A stretch of DNA of 64,000 nucleotides from Rhea pennata (Eukaryota > Chordata > Aves > Rheiformes > Rheidae), in NCBI RefSeq assembly GCF_028389875.1, contig NC_084663.1:161409801-161473800 (forward strand), given 5' to 3'. The translations under genes and the position numbers were made by a program. The notes under the pieces were generated by a model that did not search any database, was not told the DNA's origin, and saw nothing but the letters and a program-made list of their open reading frames with translations. This document shows, piece by piece, positions 40,001-49,379 of this stretch. Positions within the stretch are counted from its first letter, which is position 1; each line of letters opens with the position of its first letter.

Positions 40001-43000
40001 TAAGGCGTATCCAGTAATGCTGCCATCTTGCCAGAGACTCTTTCCAGGCAGGTTCCAAGTGACAGTGTTTTGCTTCCTTACTCCTCTGTATGACTGTACA
40101 TTATTTAGGCCTTACTTAGAGGTGAATCTTTAATTTAGGTGTAAGGATCTGTCTAGATGATTATTTCTTGTGTAAGAGGTCATGTCCTTATTGAAACTTA
40201 AAAAAAAAAAAAGAAAAAAGAAAAAAAAAAGTGAAAGAGATAGAAACTTCCTCCTCTGCTTTTAAGTATGCATGGACCTGCATAGATGAAAACATGACCC
40301 TGAACTTTGTATTTGGAAGAGTTTTAAAGATAAGTAGTATCAGTCATGTATATTCTGTGAAATTATCTGCCTCCAAGTAAGGATTTGTCCTACTAACATT
40401 TTTGAAAATATTATATAACTTTCTGAAGACTTGATCTCAATAGGCATTTTCATTAGAGAACATTGTATTGAGGCAATTTGGGGAACAAGTCTGTTGTATT
40501 CATGTTTAATTTCTACTAGAATTTAGCTTTGATTTGAAATACTACTTTTAGAGAATTTTATTATCGAAGATAGTCTTTCTTTATCAGAAGTTCCAAAGTA
40601 CAGTTCTAAAAGTAGATCTTTGTTGTTAAATATTCAGGTGTATATCTTTACAATGATTCTGTAACACGAAAAAGTCACTTATGATGGTGAGTACTAGGTG
40701 CTGAATTAGAGATTCTAAGTAAGCTGACTTTTCTAAACTGACCCCAGATTTTAAAAAGAATACAACTCTGGATAGACAAAAAGTACACACATATGTCTAT
40801 GGTGTTTCTAAGAATTGCATGTTTCAATGCAGTCTCACGTACTGTGGATTTTTCAAATGTATTTTAAAAGTAATCTTCCATTCTTGTTTCAGAAATTGAG
40901 AAAGGTGATCATAAGATAGGTAGAAGTAACCAGCATTTAATAAATGCTTTGAAGACTGATCCGTCTTTAACTAAAGAATTGCGAGTTGTTTTAGAGCAAG
41001 CCCTGGAGGAGAAGCTGGAATCCTTGGGAATTAAAGCAGTAAGTTTATTTTGAATTATTCAGAAGAGGGGAATTTTTGCCTCGCTTTGTTGCTGTTCTCT
41101 TTCATTTCTGTACTGCACTCCTCAAGCTAGAAAATCCAGATTTAAGTTTCCAGCCACTACAAATCAGTGGAATTCATTAACCTGAGAGGTTTTCCATCAA
41201 ATTACTGCAGTGGAGGATATGGCTTAACCTAGGAGCAGTGTTATCAGCTTGTGTGATTTTGTCATGAGCTTTCTAATTGAATTCTTGTGGTTACTGTAAG
41301 AGCGTATTTGTTTGTAGAATACAAATCCCACCTATATTAACCCCTTTGCTTACCACACAATTTGTTTCTTTAGGGTGTTCGTGGTATCCCAAATGATCGC
41401 TTAAATAGAATTTTACATGCAATTGAATCTGCTAGAGAACACAAACAGAAGCAAGAGCCTGACATTCAACGAATTCGAGAGCATCTTGAACGCCAAGTCA
41501 GCTTTAGGATTGAAGAGAAATCATCATCTTGTAATAGATTTGTTTCCTGTCCTCATCTTCCTTCAGAAGGTTAAAAAAAAAAATTAATTTTTAGTTCTCA
41601 GGGTTTTTTAAACCCTTTGTAAGTCTGTGATGTAGCTATCACACTTAACAGATTTTTAGATATATTTCTGGGTAGCTGCTTTCGTATTTTTTCACATAAA
41701 TATTCTTTATAGTTCTGACCAACTAAACTATTTTCTTTAAAGATTTCTTGATGTTTTGTTTAACTGCAGAATGTTGGCTCTTATAATTGGCAAGATCCAC
41801 AGTTGCTTTGAACTACTATGATGAAAAAATTACTTTTTTTCCTTCTTTTTTTGTAACACTATAATCTGCAGCAGTGACATCTTTCATTTTAGAAAGAAAT
41901 CAGATTCTAATATAAAAGATACCAATCATTTTTTCTAATACTGAGGCAGATAACTTCTCTTGTAGATAAACAAAAGTTCAGTCAATTGAGAATTTCTTCA
42001 TCTGCAATACCACAAAAAACAGTAAAACGGTCTTCAACAGCTGTCCGCCCAGGTGGACAAAGAACAACCATTCCTGAGAATACATCTACACCAAAGTAAG
42101 AGATACTATTTCTCCTAGTATTCCTGCAACAGGTAACAATCTTATGGATTTGTTTTTCTTCTCTTGCCTTATCATGAAAAAGGGAACTGATGTGAATATT
42201 TCCTGCTAATATAAGAATTGAGCAAAAAATTCACACTACTTCTTTATAAACTTGCTGCTTATGTAGTTGACTACCAATCTCTTGTCTTACTGTTTTTAGA
42301 TCCAGGAAGCTTTTTGGAGATGGAGTTTCCAGAAAGACATCTAGTATCACGTATGTTTTGTTCCTTTATGGTCTAGAAGAAATCATTTTTGATGATTGGA
42401 TATTGATATGCTTGCAACATAAAAAAATAGTTTAAATTATAAACACTTTCTGTATATTTCATATTTTGTTTTAAAATACTATTCCATGTGAGTCTATTAT
42501 AATCCCTGAAAGATAACACATACTCATTTCAACAGATACATTCTTGTGAACCAGACAGGGACAAAATCAGGTAGTATCACTACTTATAGTCTCTCCCACA
42601 TGCTTTGTCTGAGTCAATTAAAAGTATTTGAAGACTTTGACCTATTTTTCACAGGATAATTGTCTTACTATAACTAGAATTAACACAATATTCCAGAGTC
42701 CAGTCACATCAGATATACTACTTTGTAATTTTTGGCACTATGTTTTTTTTTCCCCCTTTTTCTGGATACCGTTCAAGATTCAATTTCAAAATTGTCAGGA
42801 CAGAAATAACTTGAGTCTGATTGTTACATCTAATGACCTACTCAGCAGTTATGGTAACTTGGGAAACCACATTGAAAAATTCCTAAATTGTTTTATCTAA
42901 TAGAATATCAGAGTAGACTTTTTGTAGTGGAAAGTTCTTGGTCCTGAACTTTGCTCTCCCTGCTGAACCATGAAAGCATATCTTTGTTTGCCTGGCAAAA

Positions 43001-46000
43001 CTTGCTATATAGCTGGGGTGTTGGTATTGTAAAGACAGTTGCCTTGACAGAGATAATTGTGCCTGTATAAGAAACCATTTTGTGTAACTATTTCAGTTTA
43101 CTTAGTAATGTGACTTCTTTTAAATAGTTTTACGTATACTGAGAGCTTATGGAAGTTGCTGTTTTTTCAAATAAGAAAAATGCACATGTTACTGGAAAGG
43201 AAACTACAATGAAGCTTAAGTATGTGTGTATCAGTGCAGTCACTGAAACCTGGTAAGTTCTCAGGTTTTATGTGTTTTGGCTTAGAACTCCACCATTCAG
43301 TTCAGAGGAAGAAGTGGATGATGATGATATTAAGCAGGCTTACATATCACCAGAATTACTGCAAAAACAGTCAAAAATGTCAAGCAACAATGTCAGTGCT
43401 TTTCGGATGGCTTCTGGCAAAAGTGATATGGATGCGATGGAAGAAAGTGAAATAGAGGAAACTGAAACACCTGCCAAAACTTCAAAAGGTTTTTCTTCAC
43501 TGCTTTCGTAGAACAAAAATATATCATAACAGCTATGCATGATTTTGAATTTCTTGATACTATTTCTGTCTTCGAACACATACTGAAGCCAGACTGTCAA
43601 GTTTTGAGTGCATGTGCCTTACTTTACACTTACGCTTTTGAGTGTATCTGTGCACTTACTTTGTTCTTTCGCTAACATATTTATATTTTGTAGTCATTAG
43701 AGATATCAGTTAGGGTTAGACCAATATCATGCTGTTTTATATAAATGCAGAAAAAGAGATAATCTCTGCCTCAGAGAGACTTCAATCTAAAGCAGTTTTT
43801 CTCAGCATTTTACTTATTTTGTGAAAGATTTGTGTTTCAGATTATATATTCAAAATGAATTTTGGAAGTGATATGTAGGCACCTAAATATCTACTCCTAT
43901 TTTCATAATTGCTGTTGCCCTGAAGTACCTTCAACCAGGCCAGATCATCTGCTCCAAGAAGTTAATAATCTAAAACTCCAGACCTGCAACTACCTAAAAA
44001 CAAAGCTGCTTGAAACATGTAAAAAGATTATGGGGGAAAAAAAAAAGTTGTTCTGTAAGGTAGATGGAAAACCCAAACAAAACAAAAAGCTTCAGTTACG
44101 TATGTTCTTTACTTTAAGAACATATGTGTTTGTAATGTTTAAATTAGAATTCTTGTCTCACTTGTGGATAACTGCCAAACGTTAAAGGAAATACTTTTTT
44201 AAATAAATGGAAAACTTTCATCTTTTTGATTTTTATTACGTTTTTATTTTGTGTATTTTAGATATAATTGGCAAAAATATTTTTTTTCCTTTTCTTATCC
44301 TTTCATAGTCAACCCTGCTAAGGAGTAGGAAGCTGGTCTCTAGGACTTCTGTCAGCCTTAAACAGAAATGTTTCCTGAATTCCAGTTAAAGAATTCAATT
44401 TTTAACTGACAGATCCAATCCTAGTAGATGAATAGTGCCATAGGCAGCCACAAGATGACAGTGAGATCACTGAGCATCATGTGACTAGCAGAATTTGTTG
44501 TAAGGAAGTATTTAACTTTGTAAAGTTTATTTTACCTGCTGAAATTGCAGGCTGATGAAGGAAAAATACATCTAAACCGAGCATATTTTGTATCCAAGTG
44601 ATTAAAAGAAATACACATAGAATTTAACATCATTTTAATTACAGATTTGAATTGAGTTATTGGTTTAAAAGCATAATATTTTTTGTAGTCTGAGAGAAAA
44701 ACATAGATATATATTTTTAATTGTTTCTCTCAATTCAAGTGATTGTTGTAGCAGAAAGATACCTTTTCATGACTTACTTGTGAATGAAGACTGTCAATAT
44801 AATTTTTTATAAACTTTCAGGAACAGTTATTCAAAAAATGCCTGAACAAGTTGGAAAGAGTCTTTCTAACCATGGAAATAAGAATAAACCAGCTGGAGGG
44901 ATTAATGTTGCACAGGCATCTGTTAAGAAAGAAGAAGTGCAAGAACTGAAGGTATTGCTTATCATAGTCATTTCATTAAGTAATTAAACTGGATATATTT
45001 CTGTTATATTTTATTTCATGCTGAGACCCTTTTGAAGAACTGTCTTTTCAAAGAAAGTTTTAAAATTATAGCTAAATAGTCTTTTGGGGTACATCTGCAC
45101 TGTTATATATAAGTCTTAGGAATGTGCTGTGACGTGATTTTTTTCATCCACACTGTTGGTTAGCTTATACCATGACTGTTTGGACCACTACAACTAATCA
45201 GAAGTTTGGGCACAGTTTCTATCCTTTTGCCTCTTATTTTAGCAGTATAGATATAGTCCTTCTTTATTTGCTTTTCCTAGAATTTTGTTTCTGATGGCAA
45301 AAAAAGGAATTTGCTTATCCATATTTCAGAGTGTTTTTGTTTCTAGACCTTTATCTGATATGGAGCTTTTATATGCATTTTCAAAAGGAGACAAATTCTG
45401 TTTCTGGGTATGATCTTTGTTCACCTTCATCTATTTACAAATCATATACTATCCCCAAATTACAGCCAATCTAGCCGTGACAGCTGTGCATTGAGTTTGG
45501 CATGTGTTCACAGTCAGAATACTAACAGAGCATATTCTTTACTTCTTCTCAGGCTTTCCTAAGGTCCACATTATCCCCTTACTTTAGAGTTTTATAATTG
45601 GTAAGCCACTTTGATGGACATTGATATTTACCTGAACAACTTTTTAGATCAAAAGTTACTCCAGACCAGAAATCAGCAGCAGATAGTGCTCATTTACTTC
45701 AGTTTTAGTATTTGTTGTTGAAGTAGACAGTCAAACAATAGTTCTGCAACTCATGAAAATCTTTTTTTTAAAATAAATAAATAATAATTACTGAAAATCA
45801 TGTTATCCAAAGTAAAACTGATACCTTAGCAGTTCCTGACTAACAATTGAATCTGAAATCGAGATGATCAGAGTCTGAAATTCTATGTGAAGAATCCCTC
45901 CTCCCATAAATAGTGACAGCTCTATAACAATTTCCATAAAGGGGTGATAATCCTAATCAACTTGAACTGTAGTGGTATGGTAATCATTTTTAGCCTGTGT

Positions 46001-48800
46001 GTTTTTATTTACCACTGGCAGCACCTACCTTCTCCATTAACTATGTGGGAGCTGCAGATCATACCAGAGACAAAACCATCAAATCAGACTTGACTATTAC
46101 AGTGCAATTTTGTGTCCAAATGCTACTTTCAAACATTCTGCAATTTCAGATGATACAAAATCACAGATGATCACAGTGTAAAAAGATACATATGTTAGAG
46201 TAAATTTAGCAACATTTTAGAGAATATGATATTTTAGCTTGATCATAGCCTTATTACCTGAGTTCACACATACCAGTTGTTTTATGGGTTATGGTCTTAG
46301 GAGTAAATCTTTGAGTTAATAAAACTGCCTAGCAGTTTTGAGTAAAGCTGTGTGTTTGCACTTATCCAAAATGCATGAAGAGTTCTGTTCAAAGTTGACA
46401 CTTTTTCTGTATTTTGAACATCAAAAATCATTTGGGATTGTGTGACTAGTTGAAGAAACTCTTACTCTAGCATTTCCGAATATATATGACTATGTTTCTC
46501 TCATGACCACACCCTTCAAATGTATATAATTTAAAGTAATGAAATGTTGAATCCTGGTATGTTAATAATACAGCACGCTGAGCAAATCTGTCACTTTTTG
46601 AAAAACAGTTAGCAACAGTTACAAATGTTAAAAATTGAATTATGTGGTAGCACACAGCATTAGTCTATTCACTTCTGTCAGGACCCACTACCTGTTCATA
46701 TTTTTGGAATTTTCTCTGGTATGTATATAACTTACATCATTGTTTTCTAATAGCATTTAAATCTCTCCTCTGTGCAAGATAAGCACATTCTACGTTTTAC
46801 TGTAATATTCAGAAACTTCAGGAAATAAGGTATTAACTTTGTCAGAAAACCTCTCTCTCTCTCAGCAGTTAGGTCCTCTAATAACAGCTAGATTCCATTG
46901 AAGTACAAATGGGAAATGCTGTAGCTCTTCCCCCCCCCCCCCCCAAAAGCTGAGTGAAGACTCTGGGTTCTCAGGCAGATGAGTTAAGAATGGCCATGGA
47001 CTCACAGCCTTCAGGTTCATCTGTTTCACTTGGCTCTCACATTGTGAAGTCGTTTTGCAATCTGCTGCTTAATTTAAAAAATCATGCTTGTACATGCTGA
47101 CAGTGAGTGTTAGGAGGAAAATATATTTTAACTTGAGCATCAGGGTTTTTAAAAATTTTATTTTTTAATTTTCCTTTTGAATAAATTAATTTTAGATTCA
47201 GAAAGCCCTTATTGCAATGTTAAATTTATGCAGTGCAAACAAAGAAAACTTACATAGCAAATCAAACTGCCACCTTGCATGATAATGTACAGTATCTTTA
47301 TTTTCATGTACGTATTATTTAAAGTCTAATATTTAAAAGATTTTCAATCTTACTGGAAAAACTAATTTCCCAACAAAGAAGACTCCTATTTAGTTAGACG
47401 TGTTATACCACAAAACACAGGTTTCTGCCAGTTATGGAAATGATTCTTTTTTTTTTTTTTTTAATTAGTTTTCTAAGTGTAGCAGTGAGTGAATATAATT
47501 TATGTATTTGAAATATGTGGAGGTTAAAACTACGGTCACAGCCGTCATAAAGGCCATGCACCACTTTTCTGCACTTTTCTTCAGCAGTTTCACATTGTTG
47601 GGTTTATTTAAGAACCTGATCTCAGAAGAATTTGGAGAGACAGAGGAAAAATGCTTTTTTTTTTTTTTTTTCTTCTGTTAGTTCACAGAAGTTGATGAAG
47701 ATGACTGGGATATATCATCTGTAGAAGATGACCTTTTATTGATGAAAGTGGATAGAGGTCAGAAGGCACTGACAGTTCAAAAAACTGAGTCAAATGCTGC
47801 ATCAGTGGTACATGCTTGGGGTCTTCCGAAGACAAGTGTACCAAAGGAGGAAGGTAACATAATCAATTTTACAATACAAGTCTTAAGCATCTGACACCCA
47901 AAGAGGAGAACTTGTGTAGTGTTTAACACATTTTAAGATACTATACATTAAATTACAAGAAAAGAATGAGAAGAAAAGCTGCATGTTTGTACATTTTATA
48001 TATACGTGTATGTATGTATGTGTGTATATAAAAATTATATTTACATGTATACATGTGTGTGTGTGTGTGTGTAAAAACACACACACATACATATGTAAAT
48101 ACACAATACACCAAAACACTCTAGATTTGAGGTTTTAAAACATACAGTACTATTAGGCTTCAACTATCCTCTTAAAAATTAATCAACTACGAAATTTTTT
48201 TTCATCCTTTCCAAAATTGTGTGTGTGTTGGGGGGGGAGGGTACGAAAATTACCTTGGCTTGAAAATAATAATCAGCTCTTAGATTTGTTGAAGATGATG
48301 TCTAGTGACCTGTGGGGCTGAGATAAATATCTGAATCACTGGTAAGGAAATAGCCTCAAATTTATATAGTGAAGGACTCTATATTATTACTCTGTATTAT
48401 TTTCCAGCCCTAACATTTCAAGATAATAAGGTTAAAACTGTGTCTATTATATTTATAGAAAAGATAATTAAGGTCATTTTTAAAAGGAAAATAATATCGA
48501 CACTGATTGCTTATATTGTGCATTATATTCTGTGACAGAAACTTCCTTCATACTACCAACATTTGTAGTTTCCCCACTAGTTGAAATTCTGGACTTCCTG
48601 AAGTCCACAGGTGTTTGTTCACATAATGCATGATTTTATGTCATACATCAATATAAAGAAAAATAACTCCAAAATACTACTAATCATTTTTAATAATTTC
48701 TTTTGTTATTTTAACAGGCCTACATGAACCTGATAATACAAGCACGTTAAAAAGCAGCTTAGTCACTGTAACAGATTGGAGTGATTCTTCAGATATATAA
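11975..48800 (+). CDS. DZIP1: DZIP1, complete coding gene (spliced, 19 exons with the ATG exon)
   Basis: DAZ-interacting zinc-finger protein 1 (zebrafish Iguana), a basal-body and centriolar-satellite protein needed for primary cilium formation and Hedgehog/Gli signalling. Joined exons: 11975-11977, 12057-12566, 17952-18036, 19656-19780, 24529-24690, 25405-25542, 26764-26826, 28102-28242, 29858-29906, 30752-30808, 37770-37829, 40893-41038, 41374-41569, 41966-42095, 42300-42350, 43286-43488, 44821-44951, 47682-47853, 48718-48800. They total 2505 nt with consistent phases: 834 residues against about 867 in human. Order of parts: Ala tract 11-19; conserved N-terminal Dzip-type domain about 30-165; one C2H2 zinc finger 172-193; charged coiled coil about 200-410; variable linker; [12 protein letters not shown] block around 455-465; helical block to 580; Ser/Lys-rich linker; acidic TPPFSSEEE region about 639-710; conserved EDDWDIS-like block near 755; C-terminus [12 protein letters not shown]. 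Two donors are weak (after 41569 and 43488). DZIP1L is the paralogue considered; the N-terminal and C-terminal sequences and the CLDN10 neighbour favour DZIP1. Confidence 0.95.
12057..12566 (+). CDS. DZIP1: DZIP1 exon 3: Ala tract and N-terminal Dzip domain
   Basis: 510 bp, phase 0 to 0, residues 2-171, between acceptor CCCACAG and donor CAG|GTGAGA. It encodes nine Ala in a row (11-19), then the conserved [10 protein letters not shown] block (40-49), a CPHC pair (Cys78/Cys81) and [20 protein letters not shown], a helical stretch typical of the family. The end ([20 protein letters not shown]) is nearly identical to human as I recall it. The first in-frame Met within the exon is only near residue 154, so the separate ATG exon is required for the full N-terminus. 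GC-rich, unlike the later AT-rich exons. Confidence 0.97.
12567..17228 (+). other. DZIP1 intron 3, left part
   Basis: AT-rich intron DNA with a 37-T run (15813-15849). No gene or transposon recognised apart from that. The ORFs running on from exon 3 into 12845 are read-through, not coding. Confidence 0.6.
15813..15849 (-). repeat. 37-T homopolymer (poly-A on the - strand)
   Basis: Uninterrupted T run in DZIP1 intron 3. It could be the tail of a retroposed sequence inserted on the - strand, but no target-site duplication was found around it. Confidence 0.85.
17229..17717 (-). mobile_element. CR1 LINE, 5'-truncated and internally deleted
   Basis: Reverse-strand copy inside DZIP1 intron 3. The 3' end is on the left (ATGGAATCACAGAATCA, reverse of the CR1 terminal repeats) and the 5' break is near 17717 (GTGCCTGGGGTTATTT). 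Reading on the - strand gives [14 protein letters not shown]-type CR1 ORF blocks. Compared with the copy at 260-1100, about 250 bp are missing between the 'gagaactggg' and 'gagatattcaaagcccacct' blocks near 17355-17370. The frame ends at that deletion. Confidence 0.95.
17952..18036 (+). CDS. DZIP1: DZIP1 exon 4: C2H2 zinc finger
   Basis: 85 bp, phase 0 in and phase 1 out, acceptor TTTCTAG, donor G|GTATGT. It carries the whole single zinc finger: Cys172-X2-Cys175-X12-His188-X4-His193 ([19 protein letters not shown] then RRH). All four zinc ligands are present. This finger gives the gene its name and lies directly before the coiled coil. Confidence 0.97.
19656..19780 (+). CDS. DZIP1: DZIP1 exon 5: start of coiled coil
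   Basis: 125 bp, phase 1 in, phase 0 out; acceptor AAACAG, donor AAG|GTAATA. Residues 200-241, Lys/Glu/Leu-rich heptads ([20 protein letters not shown]) followed by NMVRFSK, as in human DZIP1. Confidence 0.96.
22851..22911. repeat. CA/TA microsatellite
   Basis: (CA)n with interspersed (TA)n in DZIP1 intron 5. Likely length-polymorphic. Confidence 0.95.
23280..23955 (+). mobile_element. ancient CR1 LINE with relic reverse-transcriptase box
   Basis: Highly eroded CR1 ORF2 piece in DZIP1 intron 5. Near 23401-23430 it still reads [12 protein letters not shown], the FADD catalytic box of non-LTR reverse transcriptases, followed by blocks matching the downstream CR1 pattern at lower similarity (for example 'agtctggtccctacatctct' near 23767). 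Many indels and stops. It reaches further 5' in the element than the other copies here. Confidence 0.8.
24529..24690 (+). CDS. DZIP1: DZIP1 exon 6: coiled coil
   Basis: 162 bp, phase 0 both ends; acceptor ATATCAG, donor GAT|GTAAGT. Residues 242-295, very charged helix with [20 protein letters not shown], a highly conserved DZIP1 segment. Confidence 0.97.
25405..25542 (+). CDS. DZIP1: DZIP1 exon 7: coiled coil
   Basis: 138 bp, phase 0 both ends; acceptor CTCTTAG, donor CAG|GTAACA. Residues 296-341, includes [18 protein letters not shown] and [14 protein letters not shown], matching the human order. Confidence 0.96.
26764..26826 (+). CDS. DZIP1: DZIP1 exon 8: short coiled-coil exon
   Basis: 63 bp, phase 0 both ends; acceptor TATACAG, donor CTG|GTAAGC. 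Residues 342-362 ([19 protein letters not shown]...). Being a multiple of three, it could be skipped without a frameshift. Confidence 0.94.
27931..27956. repeat. perfect palindrome, 12-bp arms
   Basis: TGCAATGTCACA, then CA, then TGTGACATTGCA. Followed 8 bp later by a run of 37 A (27965-28001). In DZIP1 intron 8. Confidence 0.9.
27965..28001 (+). repeat. 37-A homopolymer
   Basis: Uninterrupted A run right after the palindrome at 27931-27956, about 100 bp before DZIP1 exon 9. May be a retroposon tail; the preceding sequence matches no element I know. Confidence 0.9.
28102..28242 (+). CDS. DZIP1: DZIP1 exon 9: coiled coil
   Basis: 141 bp, phase 0 both ends; acceptor GTTTCTAG, donor CAG|GTCAGT. 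Residues 363-409, ending in [20 protein letters not shown], nearly invariant compared with human. Its upstream intron carries a 12-bp-arm palindrome followed by a 37-A run (27931-28001), about 100 bp before the acceptor. Confidence 0.97.
29858..29906 (+). CDS. DZIP1: DZIP1 exon 10: linker
   Basis: 49 bp, phase 0 in, phase 1 out; acceptor TATTTTAG, donor G|GTAAGT. Encodes [16 protein letters not shown]; the QIK start matches human and the remainder is poorly conserved. Confidence 0.88.
30752..30808 (+). CDS. DZIP1: DZIP1 exon 11: linker
   Basis: 57 bp, phase 1 both ends; acceptor CTATTTTAG, donor G|GTAAGT. Encodes [18 protein letters not shown]; the KSSLP-VH motif agrees with human. The bird linker of exons 10-11 is about 20 residues shorter than the human one. 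It is followed by the longest intron, about 7 kb. Confidence 0.9.
30809..37769 (+). other. DZIP1 intron 11 (longest intron)
   Basis: About 7 kb of mostly AT-rich DNA. Apart from the G-rich repetitive part at 34.0-34.8 kb and a T10A13 tract at 33790-33812, no element or gene was recognised. Short ORFs (34880-35143 on -, 35512-35784 and 35989-36198 on +) lack family signals. Confidence 0.55.
34040..34830 (+). repeat. degenerate GGTTTAGG/GGCTGG-type repetitive stretch
   Basis: Words such as AGGTTTAAG, GGAATTAG, TAGGTTTAGG, GGCTGG and AGGGTTTAG recur irregularly on the + strand. It reads like an old, decayed minisatellite without a fixed period. It also contains a small tandem duplication (TGAAT-CATACATCATA at 34184-34222). 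Confidence 0.4.
37770..37829 (+). CDS. DZIP1: DZIP1 exon 12: [12 protein letters not shown] block
   Basis: 60 bp, phase 1 both ends; acceptor GTTATTAG, donor G|GTAATG. Encodes [19 protein letters not shown], almost the human sequence, which fixes the exon despite its small size. In-frame skippable. Confidence 0.95.
40200..40230. repeat. A-rich tract
   Basis: 31 bp of A broken by two G, in DZIP1 intron 12. Confidence 0.85.
40893..41038 (+). CDS. DZIP1: DZIP1 exon 13: helical block
   Basis: 146 bp, phase 1 in, phase 0 out; acceptor TTGTTTCAG, donor GCA|GTAAGT. Contains [20 protein letters not shown] and EKLESLGI, a conserved C-terminal helical region. Confidence 0.96.
41374..41569 (+). CDS. 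DZIP1: DZIP1 exon 14: helical block, weak donor
   Basis: 196 bp, phase 0 in, phase 1 out; acceptor TTCTTTAG. Encodes [20 protein letters not shown] and [20 protein letters not shown]. The donor G|GTTAAA is weak; read-through would add Gly and then stop (TAA), giving about 579 residues. The phase fits the next exon exactly, so the junction is probably right. Confidence 0.92.
41966..42095 (+). CDS. DZIP1: DZIP1 exon 15: Ser/Lys-rich linker
   Basis: 130 bp, phase 1 in, phase 2 out; acceptor CTTGTAG, donor AA|GTAAGA. Basic, Ser- and Thr-rich, low complexity ([20 protein letters not shown]); little identity to human, supported by splice signals and phase. Confidence 0.85.
42300..42350 (+). CDS. 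DZIP1: DZIP1 exon 16
   Basis: 51 bp, phase 2 both ends; acceptor TGTTTTTAG, donor AC|GTATGT. Encodes [16 protein letters not shown]; the RK(T/S)SSIT join to the next exon matches human. In-frame skippable. Confidence 0.88.
43286..43488 (+). CDS. DZIP1: DZIP1 exon 17: acidic region, weak donor
   Basis: 203 bp, phase 2 in, phase 1 out; acceptor TGGCTTAG. Encodes [20 protein letters not shown], a diagnostic acidic motif, then a second acidic patch EESEIEETE. The donor G|GTTTTT is poor. Read-through would add seven residues (GFSSLLS) and stop at TAG 43509-43511, a possible shorter isoform of 713 residues. Confidence 0.92.
44821..44951 (+). CDS. DZIP1: DZIP1 exon 18
   Basis: 131 bp, phase 1 in, phase 0 out; acceptor AACTTTCAG, donor AAG|GTATTG. 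Encodes ...[20 protein letters not shown] then ELK; the NKP-GG-NV and KKEE-QELK pattern matches human. Confidence 0.94.
46930..46944. repeat. 15-C homopolymer
   Basis: C run in DZIP1 intron 18; assembly length may be inexact. Confidence 0.9.
47682..47853 (+). CDS. DZIP1: DZIP1 exon 19: acidic WDIS block
   Basis: 172 bp, phase 0 in, phase 1 out; acceptor with an unusually long T tract, CTTCTGTTAG, donor G|GTAACA. Starts [20 protein letters not shown], conserved in DZIP1, then a less conserved stretch ending [13 protein letters not shown]. Confidence 0.95.
47998..48114. repeat. TG/CA microsatellite, inverted
   Basis: A (TG)n tract (48054-48072) is followed after AAAA by a (CA)n tract (48077-48088), flanked by TATGTATG/CATACATA-like words, so the two halves can pair as a long hairpin. 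In DZIP1 intron 19, about 150 bp after exon 19. Confidence 0.85.
48718..48800 (+). CDS. DZIP1: DZIP1 exon 20: C-terminus and stop
   Basis: 83 coding bases, phase 1 in; acceptor TTTTAACAG; stop TAA at 48798-48800. Encodes [19 protein letters not shown], nearly the same as the human end. Such strict conservation at the extreme C-terminus suggests a binding motif. Confidence 0.96.
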
Positions 48801-49310
48801 CTGTTATATTTCTAACAAGAGGCACTACTTTGGGATTCTGTTGAGGTTGGAAATTTAGTTGAAGACATCAAAATTGTTTAATATTCATTTGTCATATTGT
48901 TTATGTAGTAGCCCGGAATACTGTTTATAGAGCCCTTCTTGTCTTCCAACCCTAAATTGGAAACAAGAGTTGCCATCATTCTGTGGAAATTCAGAGTTAA
49001 TTCTTAGTCCTGGCAAAGTCAATGGCAAAAAATCTCTGATTTCACTGGGGTGAAGAGTTTGCCTCTAATGTTTACTAATGTTTACTCTAAAGTTTACAAG
49101 ACTGAAACAGGTCTTGTAAGAAAGCTTGTTAACCAATGAACAGAATTTACTGCAGAGTATTACTTTATAAGATTTTCAAATGTATATTTTCTTGTATTTT
49201 ATCATAAGCTTTATATAAAATTGTGAACATCTTTTAAAAAGTATTTCCATGTATTAAAAGTGTTATGTTTCTAACATGGTTTACAATAAACATCAAATTC
49301 AGGAATTTGC
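48801..49310 (+). other. DZIP1: DZIP1 3' UTR
   Basis: About 0.5 kb after the stop codon, AT-rich and without an open frame. It contains ATATTTTCTTGTATTTT-type U-rich stretches before the poly(A) signal. The 3' edge is estimated as about 20 nt after AATAAA. Confidence 0.75.
49285..49290 (+). terminator. polyadenylation signal AATAAA (DZIP1)
   Basis: Canonical hexamer 485 bp after the DZIP1 stop, with a GT-rich stretch (TTGCCTTGGTT) about 15-25 bases downstream, as expected for cleavage factors. An ATTAAA lies about 30 bp before it. Confidence 0.8.
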
Positions 49311-49379
49311 CTTGGTTATAAAATTAATTATTATTGAGTACCTTCAATTTTGGAGAGTTAGTCTTTTTTTCTCTCTTAG

